Numbered from the stretch's first letter, positions 23,196 through 32,078 are shown. The stretch is DNA of 64,000 nt from an uncultured bacterium (GCA_947177425.1 CAMWUN010000008.1:1-64000), one strand, 5' to 3'. Translations and numbers: made by a program. The notes: generated by a model not told the origin, from the sequence alone.

Positions 23196-24629
23196 ATGGA
23201 AACGGTAAAAGGAGAGGTAATCAATATAAAGGAATACGGTTCATACCAGGAATATAAGGCGGCAGTGGACAGCGAGATGCAGAAGTCGGCGGAAAGCTTT
23301 GTCAGGATAGGATATCTTCTGAAGCTGGCAAGGGATACGGACATCCTTGCAGGAACCCCGTACGGGAGCGTCAATGAATTTGCACAGGCGGAATACGGGC
23401 TGGACAGATCCCAGGTATCAAGATTTATCCGTATCAATGATGAATACTCGGAGGGAGGCTATTCTGACCGGCTCATGGAGAAGTACAGGGGATACGGGTA
23501 TGCGAAACTGGCCCTCATGCTGCTTCTCCCGGAAGCCATCACGGAAGAGATCTCTGCAGACTACTCCAAAAGCGAGATACAGGCCATCAAGGAAGAGGTA
23601 GACAGGGAAAAGAAAATAACGGATATCGAAGTCATGCTGGAAGGACAGGACCGGCAGCAGGCGGCAATGGATTCCGTCCTGGACAGGGTGGTCCACCAGA
23701 TGGGGCATGACCAGCCGGAACTGTATGTGCGGATGCAGAAAGCGCGCTGTGAAGACTATCCGGATCTGTATGGGGAACCCATGGAGCCGGGGGAATACGT
23801 AAGAAAGGCAGCAGGGGTCATGTCGGAGATCCTTGCGCCTTCCGGGGAAGCGGTGCACAGCGTAAGGCTGAAAGGGACCGGGCGCATGATGCTGGTCATA
23901 AAAGGGGCGGATAAGGATATCGCGGTTGTGAATGTCAGGAGCGGGGAAAAGGAACGCTTCTGCTGGGCGCAGATGCTGGAGGCAGTGGGGGCGCTGGCTG
24001 TCCCGGAGGCATCGCCGGAACATGAAAGGGAGTGGGAGATCCTGTACGGGGAGCCGTTCCCCGCCCCGGTGATAAAAAAAGAGTCTGAAAAAAAACCGCA
24101 GCCTGTCCCGGGGAAGCAGGGCAGGGTCACAAAAGCAAAGACCGGAGGGGAGGAAAAGGCCGGCGGCGTTAAGGAAAATGGGGCGGAAGAAAAGGCCGTG
24201 CCGGAGTGCGGCACGGGCCATGGACCCGGCATGCCAGGAAGCGGACCAGAGGGAGACGGAAATCATCCTGGCACGCATGGAAATGAAAAGGAGGCTGGAA
24301 GTGTGCCGGATGACGGGGGAGGGGAACTGCCCGGACAGATGCAGTTAGAGAGAGATTTCCCCGAATACATCCCGGATCCGGGAAAAGCACCTGGAGACCC
24401 GGAAGTTGCACCGGTGCAACCGGACACGCCGGAACATGCCCCGGGGGAGGCGCATAAAGCATATATGGAAAAGTTAAGGGATTCCCTTGAGGCGGCATAT
24501 AAACTGGCGGAACTGCTGTCTTTTGAGGAAGCAGGGAAAAAACTGGATTCGGCAGCGGAGACGCTTGAAAAGCTGTCACAGCTTCCGCTGGCCAGCGGGG
24601 AGGGTGGAAATGTCCAGGAACCCGCATAG
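23196..24629 (+). CDS. DNA-binding-like protein with long acidic/proline tail
   Basis: 477 residues. Residues 20-110 look DUF3102/ParB-accessory-like, with a helix-turn-helix at YGLDRSQVSRFIRI. The middle (200-270) is a compact alpha/beta part. Residues 285-420 are low complexity (Glu, Lys, Gly, Pro), and the end is a coiled helix. It starts 4 bp after PcfJ. It may partition or load replication proteins; the role is inferred. Confidence 0.55.
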   Translation: METVKGEVINIKEYGSYQEYKAAVDSEMQKSAESFVRIGYLLKLARDTDILAGTPYGSVNEFAQAEYGLDRSQVSRFIRINDEYSEGGYSDRLMEKYRGYGYAKLALMLLLPEAITEEISADYSKSEIQAIKEEVDREKKITDIEVMLEGQDRQQAAMDSVLDRVVHQMGHDQPELYVRMQKARCEDYPDLYGEPMEPGEYVRKAAGVMSEILAPSGEAVHSVRLKGTGRMMLVIKGADKDIAVVNVRSGEKERFCWAQMLEAVGALAVPEASPEHEREWEILYGEPFPAPVIKKESEKKPQPVPGKQGRVTKAKTGGEEKAGGVKENGAEEKAVPECGTGHGPGMPGSGPEGDGNHPGTHGNEKEAGSVPDDGGGELPGQMQLERDFPEYIPDPGKAPGDPEVAPVQPDTPEHAPGEAHKAYMEKLRDSLEAAYKLAELLSFEEAGKKLDSAAETLEKLSQLPLASGEGGNVQEPA

Positions 24630-24972
24630 ATATACCCGCAGGCTTGAATTTAAACCGGAAGAGAGAAGAAAGATAGAGGAAAGGGACCACGGCGCCTGTA
24701 TCTTCTGCGAAATGGGATATGAAATGGAAGGTGCGGACTGGGCCGGCCTGCAGTTAGACGGGATCATGCATTTCATCCCCCGTTCCCATCTGGGCCGCGG
24801 GATAGAGCAGAACGGAGCCCTTGGGTGCCGCTGGCACCACAATATGCTTGACAACGGGAATAAAGGAAAGAGGAAAGAAATGCTGGGCATGTTTGAAGCC
24901 TATCTCCGCAGCATATACCCGGACTGGGACCGGGAAGAACTTGTGTACAGGAAATATGATCTGCCCTATTGA
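24610..24972 (+). CDS. HNH-like endonuclease
   Basis: 120 residues from ATG 24610 (GGAGGGTGG upstream), overlapping the previous gene by 20 bp. Zinc/HNH signature: CIFCEMGY, IMHFIPRSHLG, then NGALGCRWHHNMLDNG. The spacing matches small phage HNH proteins. It is not beside the terminase, so it is more likely tied to replication or recombination than packaging. Confidence 0.72.
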   Translation: MSRNPHRYTRRLEFKPEERRKIEERDHGACIFCEMGYEMEGADWAGLQLDGIMHFIPRSHLGRGIEQNGALGCRWHHNMLDNGNKGKRKEMLGMFEAYLRSIYPDWDREELVYRKYDLPY

Positions 24973-25067
24973 TTATTCTGTTCCCGGCAGCAGGACTCCC
25001 CGGGACAGCTTTTAACAGCCCGGCACCGGGAACCGCAGGCAGGGAAAACGGAAGGAGGAAAAAAGAA

Positions 25068-25670
25068 GTGTTCATAACAACGGCAGGGTTTAAGAGCCTG
25101 ATAAAAGAAGCATACAAAAACGGAAGGCTGGTGGCAGGGGCCACGCCGGAAGAATATTTATTTGAGGGAAGTTTCTGGGTCATAAGGGTGCACAGGGACC
25201 GTCTTCCGAAAAAGGAAAAGGCGGCAGTTGTGGAACTTACCGGTGAACTCCCGTCCCCCGGGGAAGTGTTCCAGGCGGCGAAAGGAGAAGCGAACCAGCA
25301 GGAAATGCCGGATAACAGCATATGGGACATAGGAAACATATTCAGGAACTGCAGAGAAGAAATAGCAGTAACAAGGTCCCTGTACCAGTCAGGGACAGGG
25401 ACATACCGGGTCATGCAGAACCGCAGGAACAACAACTGTTTCTTTATCAGCGAACGTTTTATCAGTATTTTTGACAGCAGGGCGCTTACAGAGGGTGAGA
25501 GCCTCCCGGAAGGGCCCAGGGCACTCACAGCCGGGAGGGGGACTCTTTACTGGAAAAACAACAATATGACGCTAGCCGTCATGCCCATTTTTCATGAAAG
25601 CAATGACGAATTAGGCATCCACCTGCGCCTGCTTGAAAATATGGAACTGCCTGTACAGAAACTTTTCTAA
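25068..25670 (+). CDS. conserved hypothetical protein of the replication block
   Basis: 200 residues from GTG 25068 (AAGGAGG upstream). No motif recognised; mixed alpha/beta with a basic centre (VMQNRRNNNCFFISERF). It lies 95 bp after the HNH gene. The function is unknown. Confidence 0.55.
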   Translation: MFITTAGFKSLIKEAYKNGRLVAGATPEEYLFEGSFWVIRVHRDRLPKKEKAAVVELTGELPSPGEVFQAAKGEANQQEMPDNSIWDIGNIFRNCREEIAVTRSLYQSGTGTYRVMQNRRNNNCFFISERFISIFDSRALTEGESLPEGPRALTAGRGTLYWKNNNMTLAVMPIFHESNDELGIHLRLLENMELPVQKLF

Positions 25671-25758
25671 AGGGCTTTCCGGGAATACCTGTCATATAGA
25701 AACCACAATGGAATGTACGGGGAGGCTTCCGGCAGGGGCCTCCCGGAAAGGAGGGGGA

Positions 25759-26163
25759 ATGGCCTTTCTGACAAAAGAACAGCTTGCCGCATGGCGGAAG
25801 CAGGGGAAAACAAACATACAGATAGCGGAAATGACGGGACAGAGCGTGGGCAGTATCAACGTCCTGTTCAGCAAATACAGGATACCGCCCAGAAGCAGGG
25901 GCATACCGCGGGAGACAAAGGCGGCCATCCTGCGTATGAAAGAGTCCGGCAGCAGTATAAGGGAGATCATGGAAAAGACCGGGCTGTCGGAATCCACGGT
26001 ATATAACCATGCAAAGGCAGCAGGACTGATACCGGACAGGGACACGGATATGGGGCTCCCGGAGGTATTCATCATGGCAGAACCGCGCAGGCCGGGGATA
26101 TCCAGGGTGGAGTACAGAGGAAAAAGATATTTGGATGTGACAGAATTTTTTATTCCGTGGTAA
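25759..26163 (+). CDS. double helix-turn-helix protein
   Basis: 134 residues from ATG 25759 (AAAGGAGG upstream). Two HTH units: KQGKTNIQIAEMTGQSVGSI and MKESGSSIREIMEKTGLSES, the second like resolvase/transposase HTH_7 domains. Probably a DNA-binding regulator or replication accessory factor; there is no catalytic domain. Confidence 0.6.
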   Translation: MAFLTKEQLAAWRKQGKTNIQIAEMTGQSVGSINVLFSKYRIPPRSRGIPRETKAAILRMKESGSSIREIMEKTGLSESTVYNHAKAAGLIPDRDTDMGLPEVFIMAEPRRPGISRVEYRGKRYLDVTEFFIPW

Positions 26164-26202
26164 AGCGCAGCCAGCAATTGAAAAAGACTGACAGAGGATT
26201 TT

Positions 26203-26343
26203 ATGATGCAGAACGAATACAGATACAACAGGCGTTTCCGTGAATATGTAGATAATTACTGTAAAAAGCACGGATGTACGGTGGAGGAAGCCCTTACCCA
26301 TGAACTGGTAAGGCAGGCTTACCAGTACTACACGGAAACATAG
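26203..26343 (+). CDS. small hypothetical protein
   Basis: 46 residues, MMQNEYRYNRRF start, helical (VEEALTHELVRQAY). AGAGGA lies upstream of the ATG. The pattern resembles short DNA-binding helices but nothing is certain. Confidence 0.5.
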   Translation: MMQNEYRYNRRFREYVDNYCKKHGCTVEEALTHELVRQAYQYYTET

Positions 26344-26358
26344 ACGGGGAAAAGGAAA

Positions 26359-26568
26359 ATGACAGGAAAAGAAGTTATAGACAGTTTCAATAATGCGTGG
26401 AGGGCGCTGGCAAAGCAGTATACAGACCGCCCGGACGAAAGTACAAGGTGCGCCATGAACCTGATTGCAAAAATGATAGGCGAAGTAGAATCCCAGGTTA
26501 ACAGGCCCCGGAAGGAAGGGCAGATAACAATGGATGAATGGCTCGCCATGCTGCAGGAGGGAATTTAG
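26359..26568 (+). CDS. small hypothetical protein
   Basis: 69 residues, helical, ending ITMDEWLAMLQEGI. Starts 16 bp after the preceding gene. No recognised domain. Confidence 0.55.
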   Translation: MTGKEVIDSFNNAWRALAKQYTDRPDESTRCAMNLIAKMIGEVESQVNRPRKEGQITMDEWLAMLQEGI

Positions 26569-26578
26569 AGGGAATGGT

Positions 26579-26821
26579 ATGGACAGAGAATACGGATTAA
26601 AACAGTTATTTGGAAGTGCGACAAAAGAAGCGTCATGGTGCAGGACATGCGCAGGCCGCGGTACCTGCACAATCAAAGAGACAGTATCCATGGAACAAAT
26701 GATGATAAACAACCCCATATGCAAATATGTGGAGGTAACAGCGAAATGCAGGAGATATATAAAAGACTCCAGTGTGCCGCCTGTTCCCAGAAATTCTTTT
26801 GAGTCTTTGTTTGGGATTTAG
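26579..26821 (+). CDS. small cysteine-containing protein
   Basis: 80 residues from ATG 26579 (GAGGG upstream). It has CRTCAGRGTC followed by two further cysteines, a possible zinc site. No family recognised. Confidence 0.5.
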   Translation: MDREYGLKQLFGSATKEASWCRTCAGRGTCTIKETVSMEQMMINNPICKYVEVTAKCRRYIKDSSVPPVPRNSFESLFGI

Positions 26822-26843
26822 TGTAAAAATATGGAGGCATACA

Positions 26844-27035
26844 GTGAGAGCTTACAGAGTGTCAAAAAAGTGTGATGATTCACTTGATGAAAAAGTTGAA
26901 TCAGTAAAAAACTATGACGTTGGGGATTTGCTATATGTGTTACGTGATATTGAAAAGTGTCCTCAAAACTATGATGAAATAATCATAAAGGGTGTTGTAA
27001 GCCGGCTTTATGATATGGGAATTAAGTGTATATAA
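26844..27035 (+). CDS. small hypothetical protein
   Basis: 63 residues from GTG 26844, chosen because GGAGG lies 8 bases before it. Contains a helix VGDLLYVLRDIEKC. Unknown function. Confidence 0.5.
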   Translation: MRAYRVSKKCDDSLDEKVESVKNYDVGDLLYVLRDIEKCPQNYDEIIIKGVVSRLYDMGIKCI

Positions 27036-27061
27036 ATCAAACATTTAGAAAGGACATAGCC

Positions 27062-27178
27062 ATGAAAGTAATCATATTGAAAACAATCGAAGGAAAAGAA
27101 TTTTCCTTTGTCAAAGGCAAAGAGTATAAAGCATTAGACGGTGATGAAACCGGAATATGTGATAGGAAAGCGGTGTAA
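27062..27178 (+). CDS. 38-residue hypothetical protein
   Basis: ATG 27062 after GAAAGGA. The peptide MKVIILKTIEGKEF forms two short strands. It ends 2 bp before the DUF5348 gene. Confidence 0.45.
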   Translation: MKVIILKTIEGKEFSFVKGKEYKALDGDETGICDRKAV

Positions 27179-27180
27179 AT

Positions 27181-27621
27181 ATGACAGATTTAAACATGGT
27201 ATTATCGGAAGCCCGGAAACTGAATGGAAGCATCAGGAACCTGCTGAGACTTTCTTCATATGAAGATTACGATGATCTGAGCGGGCTGCATATTGACTAC
27301 AGGGACGGGCAGCAGCTTTTTCTTCAGACCGAACTCCGGGAGATCATGGAGAAGCTTTCGGACGTGACGGGCAGGATTGAATATCTTTCCCGCCCGGTAA
27401 CAGAAACAAGCCGTCTGCATAAAAACAGGAACGGAAGGTATGAGACAGAGAAGGGACATTATTATACCTGTGGAAGCGGAATTGAGGCGCTGGTGAAAGA
27501 CGATTACCAGGAAGTGCCATATTGGGTGTGGACGAGCGTGGGGCATGACGGAAAGGACTATTATCTGGCAGGCCATAAAAATATACGGATGGACGGCCTG
27601 ACCGTCCGAGTGAGAGGGTAG
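27181..27621 (+). CDS. DUF5348-like protein
   Basis: 146 residues. The N-terminal helical part is followed by a C-terminal domain RNGRYETEKGHYYTCGSGIE ... WVWTSVGHDGKDYYLAGH typical of DUF5348, a family common in Clostridia phages and conjugative elements. Unknown function; a small SH3-like fold is likely. Confidence 0.7.
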   Translation: MTDLNMVLSEARKLNGSIRNLLRLSSYEDYDDLSGLHIDYRDGQQLFLQTELREIMEKLSDVTGRIEYLSRPVTETSRLHKNRNGRYETEKGHYYTCGSGIEALVKDDYQEVPYWVWTSVGHDGKDYYLAGHKNIRMDGLTVRVRG

Positions 27622-27647
27622 AATTAAATTTTAGCGGAGGTGGTGGA

Positions 27648-27914
27648 ATGATTACAGATGAACAACTGAAAGAGTTAGAAGATATATCAAGAGACAGAAT
27701 ATTAGTTGTAAATCGCTGTGAGGAATTAGGTGGATTTACGTCTCCGAAATATCTTTCTGAATTGAATAGAGCTACAAAAAAGTCGGAAGAATTTCACAGA
27801 AAAATTCAGAAGCCGGAAAGAATCATATCGGAAACACCTTACGATTATTCACAAGAAAAAATATATCATCAATTAAGCATGAAAAGGCTTGAAAAGAACG
27901 GAATACACCCATAA
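27648..27914 (+). CDS. hypothetical protein with repeated leader
   Basis: 88 residues, charged and helical. Its leader TTTAGCGGAGGTGGTGGA before the ATG is repeated before the genes at 29924 and (in part) 31225. No domain. Confidence 0.5.
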   Translation: MITDEQLKELEDISRDRILVVNRCEELGGFTSPKYLSELNRATKKSEEFHRKIQKPERIISETPYDYSQEKIYHQLSMKRLEKNGIHP

Positions 27915-28085
27915 GGGTATCGGTTGGACGGTTGATTCTGCGGAGTTCACACATTTAGAAACAAGCAGGTGTGCGTGAAAGCGGACGGCAAAAGAAGAAA
28001 GCAGAGTATTCCGTATAGCCTTTAACCTGGTACAACAATCTCACCAAACTGCGGTACAATATAGGAAATCGGGAGGGATAGAGAA

Positions 28086-28496
28086 ATGGCAAGGGAAATT
28101 TTGTTTAGGGCAAAACGGATTGATGACGGAGAATGGGTAGAGGGATTTTTATTCTCTACCAGTGAACATACTTATATAGCATATCAGAATCAATTTGACG
28201 ATGATTTATTTCTTTCTGCAAAGGAGATATTTATTGAGGTAGACCCCGAAACCGTCTGCCAGTACGCAGGTTATACGGATTTGCATAAGCAAAAAGCGTT
28301 TGAACATGATATTGTATTTTATGAAGATGGAGGATGTAATGGGCATATAACATTCAAAGAAGGTCAATTTTTAATTGAATGGGAAGAATCGAGACCCGAT
28401 TTAAAAAGCGATATACACTTCTGGTTCACACAAAGAAGAATACATATTATCGGCAATATTTTCGACAATCCAGAACTGATAGGAGACCAGCCATGA
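28086..28496 (+). CDS. YopX family protein
   Basis: 136 residues with the family opening REILFRAKRIDDGEWVEG, the middle VDPETVCQYAGYTD and the end HIIGNIFDNPEL. YopX proteins are abundant in Firmicutes phages and have no known function. GGAGGG lies upstream. Confidence 0.88.
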   Translation: MAREILFRAKRIDDGEWVEGFLFSTSEHTYIAYQNQFDDDLFLSAKEIFIEVDPETVCQYAGYTDLHKQKAFEHDIVFYEDGGCNGHITFKEGQFLIEWEESRPDLKSDIHFWFTQRRIHIIGNIFDNPELIGDQP

Positions 28497-28657
28497 CACA
28501 ATACCAATGGGTACTCTGCCCCATCTGCGGTGGCAAAACCCGAACGAAAATCAGACCGGACACCGAGGCGAAAAACCTCATTGTGTTCTGCCCGAAGTGC
28601 AAGAGGGATAGCGTGGTGGATATTAAGGATATGGAGAGTAAGGCGGTGGGCGAGTGA
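28493..28657 (+). CDS. cysteine-rich KTR-type zinc-ribbon protein
   Basis: 54 residues from ATG 28493, overlapping the YopX stop. Has CPICGGKTRTKIR and FCPKCKRD, the Cys_rich_KTR pattern. Small zinc ribbon, probably nucleic-acid binding. Confidence 0.75.
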   Translation: MTQYQWVLCPICGGKTRTKIRPDTEAKNLIVFCPKCKRDSVVDIKDMESKAVGE

Positions 28658-28854
28658 AAAAGAATATGCAAATAAGCATTACGATAGATACGGAGTGCGA
28701 TACTCCAAATGATGTAAAAGAACTTATTCTTGCATTGATGGAAGAATCGGGAGATAGAACATTTGCTATTGATTCTGTATTTATTGATGGGGAAGAAAAT
28801 TTCAGATGTGGAGTAGGCTTCATGAATACTTTAGCCAAAAAGCAGGTTAATTAA
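28654..28854 (+). CDS. small hypothetical protein
   Basis: 66 residues from GTG 28654 (ATG 28666 is the alternative), overlapping the previous stop. Alpha/beta pattern with ISITIDTECDTPNDVKELIL. No family recognised. Confidence 0.5.
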   Translation: MKKNMQISITIDTECDTPNDVKELILALMEESGDRTFAIDSVFIDGEENFRCGVGFMNTLAKKQVN

Positions 28855-28950
28855 ATATCGTTTAGTGCCAGTAACAAAGTTTCAGTGCCAGTAGATACGT
28901 GAAATTATATTGCAATATTAAACTTTGGCAGAGGTAAAAGTGAATAAAAC

Positions 28951-29898
28951 ATGAGAATTGGATTGATAGATGCTGACAGTCATAATTTCCCCAATTTGCC
29001 GTTGATGAAGTTATCTGCATGGCATAAACAGCAAGGGGATAGCGTGGAATGGTACGAGCCTTTATTACATGGCTTTCCAAATACTCCGCTTGATAAAGTA
29101 TATATATCAAAAGTATTTAGATTCACTCCTGATTATCCATATTATGTTAATGCGTTGGAAGTTTCAAAGGGGGGCAGCGGATATTGCATCAGCCTTGAAA
29201 ACGGAAAAGAGGTCTACCATAAGGAAAATGATAACCAACTTCCCTATAAGGTTGAACACATATACCCAGATTACAGCCTATATCCCAAACTGGCAAAAGA
29301 TACTGCTTATGGCTTTATGAGCCGGGGGTGCCCGAGAGGGTGCGATTTCTGCCATGTTGAAGCAAAAGAGGGACGCATGGCTTATAAAGTTGCTGATTTG
29401 TCGGAATTTTGGAGAGGGCAGAAAAACATTGTTTTACTTGATCCGAACCTGATAGCTTGTAAGGAATGGAAAGACATTCTCCAACAGCTTATTGACTCTC
29501 ATGCGTGGGTGGACTTTTCGCAAGGTATTGATATTCGCCTTATGACGGAAGAAAAAGCCGAGATGATAAAGCGTATCAGGACAAAAAACATTCATTTTGC
29601 GTGGGACAGGTACGGGGATAAGGAAAAAATTATTCCAAGATTCAAGGAATTCAAGCAGATTACACAATGGGATAAACGGAAGCTGACAGTATATGTACTG
29701 ACAAATTTCAACACTACAATAGAGCAGGATTTAGAACGGATATATATTTTGCGGGATTTAGGATACTGGCCATATGTGATGATATATGGCAAAGAGCATA
29801 CAAGACCGGGGGATACAGTCCGCAGAATGCAGAGGTGGGTTAATATGAGAGCAGTATTTGAAAGTGTGAAAAGATTTGAGGATTATAAAACAGGATAG
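28951..29898 (+). CDS. radical SAM protein
   Basis: 315 residues. An N-terminal part (1-105) resembles the cobalamin-binding-like fold often found before radical SAM domains (MRIGLIDADSHNFPNL). The cluster motif is RGCPRGCDFCHVE, a CxxxCxxC set binding 4Fe-4S. Further landmarks are VLLDPNLIA and FSQGIDIRLM. The substrate is unknown. It lies between small phage accessory genes with no maturase or peptide precursor visible, so DNA/RNA base modification or metabolism are both possible. Confidence 0.85.
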   Translation: MRIGLIDADSHNFPNLPLMKLSAWHKQQGDSVEWYEPLLHGFPNTPLDKVYISKVFRFTPDYPYYVNALEVSKGGSGYCISLENGKEVYHKENDNQLPYKVEHIYPDYSLYPKLAKDTAYGFMSRGCPRGCDFCHVEAKEGRMAYKVADLSEFWRGQKNIVLLDPNLIACKEWKDILQQLIDSHAWVDFSQGIDIRLMTEEKAEMIKRIRTKNIHFAWDRYGDKEKIIPRFKEFKQITQWDKRKLTVYVLTNFNTTIEQDLERIYILRDLGYWPYVMIYGKEHTRPGDTVRRMQRWVNMRAVFESVKRFEDYKTG

Positions 29899-29923
29899 TT
29901 TAAACTTTAGCGGAGGTGGTGGA

Positions 29924-30163
29924 ATGACAGAATGGAGAGCAGCAGATTTAATTAGACGGATAAAAGTAGAGGAAACGGCAGAGAGGTACGTGGATAGGCA
30001 CAAGGCGTTTGACCTGGCAATTAAAGCCCTTGAAGAAATTCAGCAGTACAGAGAAATTGGCACAGTCGAGGAACTAAAAAAACTAAAAGAAAGTAATTTA
30101 AGTGGTCTTGAACTTGCAATGATAGCAGCAACACAAACATTTACAAGATTTGAAGGAGTTTAA
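29924..30163 (+). CDS. small helical phage protein
   Basis: 79 residues from ATG 29924 with the repeated GCGGAGGTGGTGGA leader. The sequence DLAIKALEEIQQYREIGTVEEL is common among Clostridia phage proteins of unknown function. Confidence 0.6.
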   Translation: MTEWRAADLIRRIKVEETAERYVDRHKAFDLAIKALEEIQQYREIGTVEELKKLKESNLSGLELAMIAATQTFTRFEGV

Positions 30164-30240
30164 AATGGTACAACGGTTCCCTCTGAATCTCTTATAATAT
30201 CATTAAGGGATTTAGGGGGATTGTGGAGGGAAAGGGAAAT

Positions 30241-30693
30241 ATGAATAGACTAACAAAGTATTCAAACGACCTTATACGAAACAAGGCGGTTAATATTCTC
30301 CGCAAACTGGATAGTGAAAATGAATTAGATGGTGATAAATTGGCGCTTATCAGTTCATTTTGCTTGATAGAACGTGTGGAGAATAAGCAATTAAAAAAAT
30401 ACGAGGACTTAGAGGAACAAGGGAGACTTTTAAAACTGCCTTGTGCGGTGGGGGATACGGTTTGGTATATTTCCGAAAGAATAGAAAAACAAGGAAGAAA
30501 GAAGGTTGAGGTTTCGTTTGTTGATGAAGGAATTGTTGATAGTATCACATTAGGATGCATGATGGTTCCTCAAATCAATGTATGCAACGACGAAAACGTA
30601 TGGATGACATTTGATGGTGTTGAAGATTTCGGCAAAACCGTTTTCCTCACCAAAGAAGCAGCCGAAGCCGCATTGAAAGAAATGGAAGACTGA
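30241..30693 (+). CDS. hypothetical phage protein
   Basis: 150 residues, ATG 30241 after GGAGGGAAAGGG. It has a LPCAVGDTVWYI strand turn and ends FLTKEAAEAALKEM, a pattern seen in many Lachnospiraceae phage accessory proteins. No biochemical function known. Confidence 0.6.
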   Translation: MNRLTKYSNDLIRNKAVNILRKLDSENELDGDKLALISSFCLIERVENKQLKKYEDLEEQGRLLKLPCAVGDTVWYISERIEKQGRKKVEVSFVDEGIVDSITLGCMMVPQINVCNDENVWMTFDGVEDFGKTVFLTKEAAEAALKEMED

Positions 30694-30710
30694 TGGAGGG
30701 AATAGCGACT

Positions 30711-30845
30711 ATGAGCGCAAGAGAAATCGCGAAAATGATAGTAGAAGCACTGGAAAGCGAAAGAGAATTTTATTTGGATTGGTTGCAAAATGAAGATTAC
30801 GGTCAAATAGAAGATGAATTGACGGATTATCTTACGGCGGAATGA
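30711..30845 (+). CDS. 44-residue hypothetical protein
   Basis: ATG 30711 with GGAGGG about 11 bases upstream. Acidic helix (MSAREIAKMIVEALESE). Unknown. Confidence 0.45.
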   Translation: MSAREIAKMIVEALESEREFYLDWLQNEDYGQIEDELTDYLTAE

Positions 30846-30871
30846 GCGAATGACGGGGAAAGGATAGGGAT

Positions 30872-31000
30872 ATGGACGAAGAAAAATACACAGTCGAGCA
30901 GATTATTGATGCTATTGTACAGGCAGATGAAGAAATCATTGTTGCCATATCACATAAGGATAGAGAAATGCTTAAAGATGTACTGAAAGATTTCCTGTAA
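30872..31000 (+). CDS. 42-residue hypothetical protein
   Basis: ATG 30872 after AAAGGA. Acidic helical peptide (YTVEQIIDAIVQADEEI). Unknown. Confidence 0.4.
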   Translation: MDEEKYTVEQIIDAIVQADEEIIVAISHKDREMLKDVLKDFL

Positions 31001-31048
31001 GCAGTTTAATGAAAGTATAAGTCGAATAAAGATTTAGGAGAACTAACT

Positions 31049-31228
31049 ATGAATGAAGATATGAAAAAGGGAGCGGTAATAGCACTGCAAGGGGTCAAGG
31101 AAGAAATGGCCACTATTGTAGCGGAACTCAATAGAAAGGGATTTGAGGAACCAAAAGGTTTTTCAGTTCTTGGCCAATTTGTTGAAGACAGGATGAATGA
31201 ATTAAACTTTAGCGGAGGTTTGGATTGA
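31049..31228 (+). CDS. 59-residue hypothetical protein
   Basis: ATG 31049 after TTAGGAG. Helical; its C-terminus (ELNFSGG) is encoded by a copy of the repeated leader that doubles as ribosome site of the next gene, so its end was probably acquired by recombination. Confidence 0.45.
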   Translation: MNEDMKKGAVIALQGVKEEMATIVAELNRKGFEEPKGFSVLGQFVEDRMNELNFSGGLD

Positions 31229-31527
31229 AGAGATTAACAGTAAAAATAGATGACGAAACTTATATTCCACGGGCACTGTGCGGTATTGGAAGAGACGGAG
31301 AAGTAGATGATTATGACGGATGTGCGGATTATTGCGAATGTAGCTGTGAGGGAGAATGTTGCGAATGCGGAATTCAACATTGCTTTAATCGCTTAGCTGC
31401 ATACGAAAATATGCATGAAAAAATCATAAAGCGAATTAAAGAGATAAAGGCAACAAGTTATTTTCCACATAACTTTACTGGCCAGATGGTTGAGGATCTT
31501 GAATGGGCGCTTAGTCAGATAAACTGA
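31225..31527 (+). CDS. cysteine-rich hypothetical protein
   Basis: 100 residues from TTG 31225, which overlaps the preceding stop and has GCGGAGG 7 bases upstream. Nine cysteines sit in DGCADYCECSCEGECCECGIQHC (given here only as a cluster at about residues 31-53), suggesting metal binding. No family assigned. Confidence 0.55.
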   Translation: MKRLTVKIDDETYIPRALCGIGRDGEVDDYDGCADYCECSCEGECCECGIQHCFNRLAAYENMHEKIIKRIKEIKATSYFPHNFTGQMVEDLEWALSQIN

Positions 31528-31616
31528 CCTTTAGCGTAGCAAAACAAGGAAAAGCGTACCGAATTTGCCATAAATGAATCAGTATGGCAGCAGGCGCAGA
31601 AGAGGAAGGAAAGAGT

Positions 31617-32009
31617 ATGACAAAGAAGGAACTGGCAGAAAAGCTTAATGGAACGGAATATGCCGGATACAGAATATTCAGCAGGGAGATTGTGCAGCAG
31701 GCAAAAGAAAGCGGTCTTGTTATCGTCTATGGCGCATCAGATGACTTGATGGAATTTGAAGGAGCGTTTGAGGACGAAGGAGGTTGTTTTTGTGGCGGCA
31801 CAGTTTATTTTGACAGAAATGGCGTATCAATGGATGATACCGAAAGAGATTACTCAATTACAGCAAGGTGGTGTAATGGGGAAGATGAAGAGGGAAATCC
31901 TGCAACATGGAGTTATGAGACAGATATTCCTCATGAGACATTTAAAATATGGGAAGACGGGGATCTTTTCTGTATCGGACTGGTATTTGCAATTGAGGAT
32001 ATTCAATAA
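31617..32009 (+). CDS. hypothetical acidic protein
   Basis: 130 residues from ATG 31617 (GGAAGGAAAG upstream). Pattern KELAEKLNGTEYAGY then GLVIVYGASDDLMEFEGA is frequent in Firmicutes phage proteins of unknown function. Acidic, no membrane segment. Confidence 0.6.
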   Translation: MTKKELAEKLNGTEYAGYRIFSREIVQQAKESGLVIVYGASDDLMEFEGAFEDEGGCFCGGTVYFDRNGVSMDDTERDYSITARWCNGEDEEGNPATWSYETDIPHETFKIWEDGDLFCIGLVFAIEDIQ

Positions 32010-32078
32010 AGCTTCTGAATATATAAAGGAAAATTTTTGTAGATTTTCAGAAGGAAACAATTTACAGGAGATAGGGAA

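Noticed and set aside
23418-24278. Long minus-strand open frame in the replication block
   Set aside because: Lies opposite a clear gene with family features and codon structure; its translation has no domain and is rich in Phe/Pro/His/Arg, as expected of an antisense shadow.
25579-26724. 381-codon minus-strand open frame
   Set aside because: Spans the complement of several tightly packed rightward genes with good ribosome sites; no recognisable domain.
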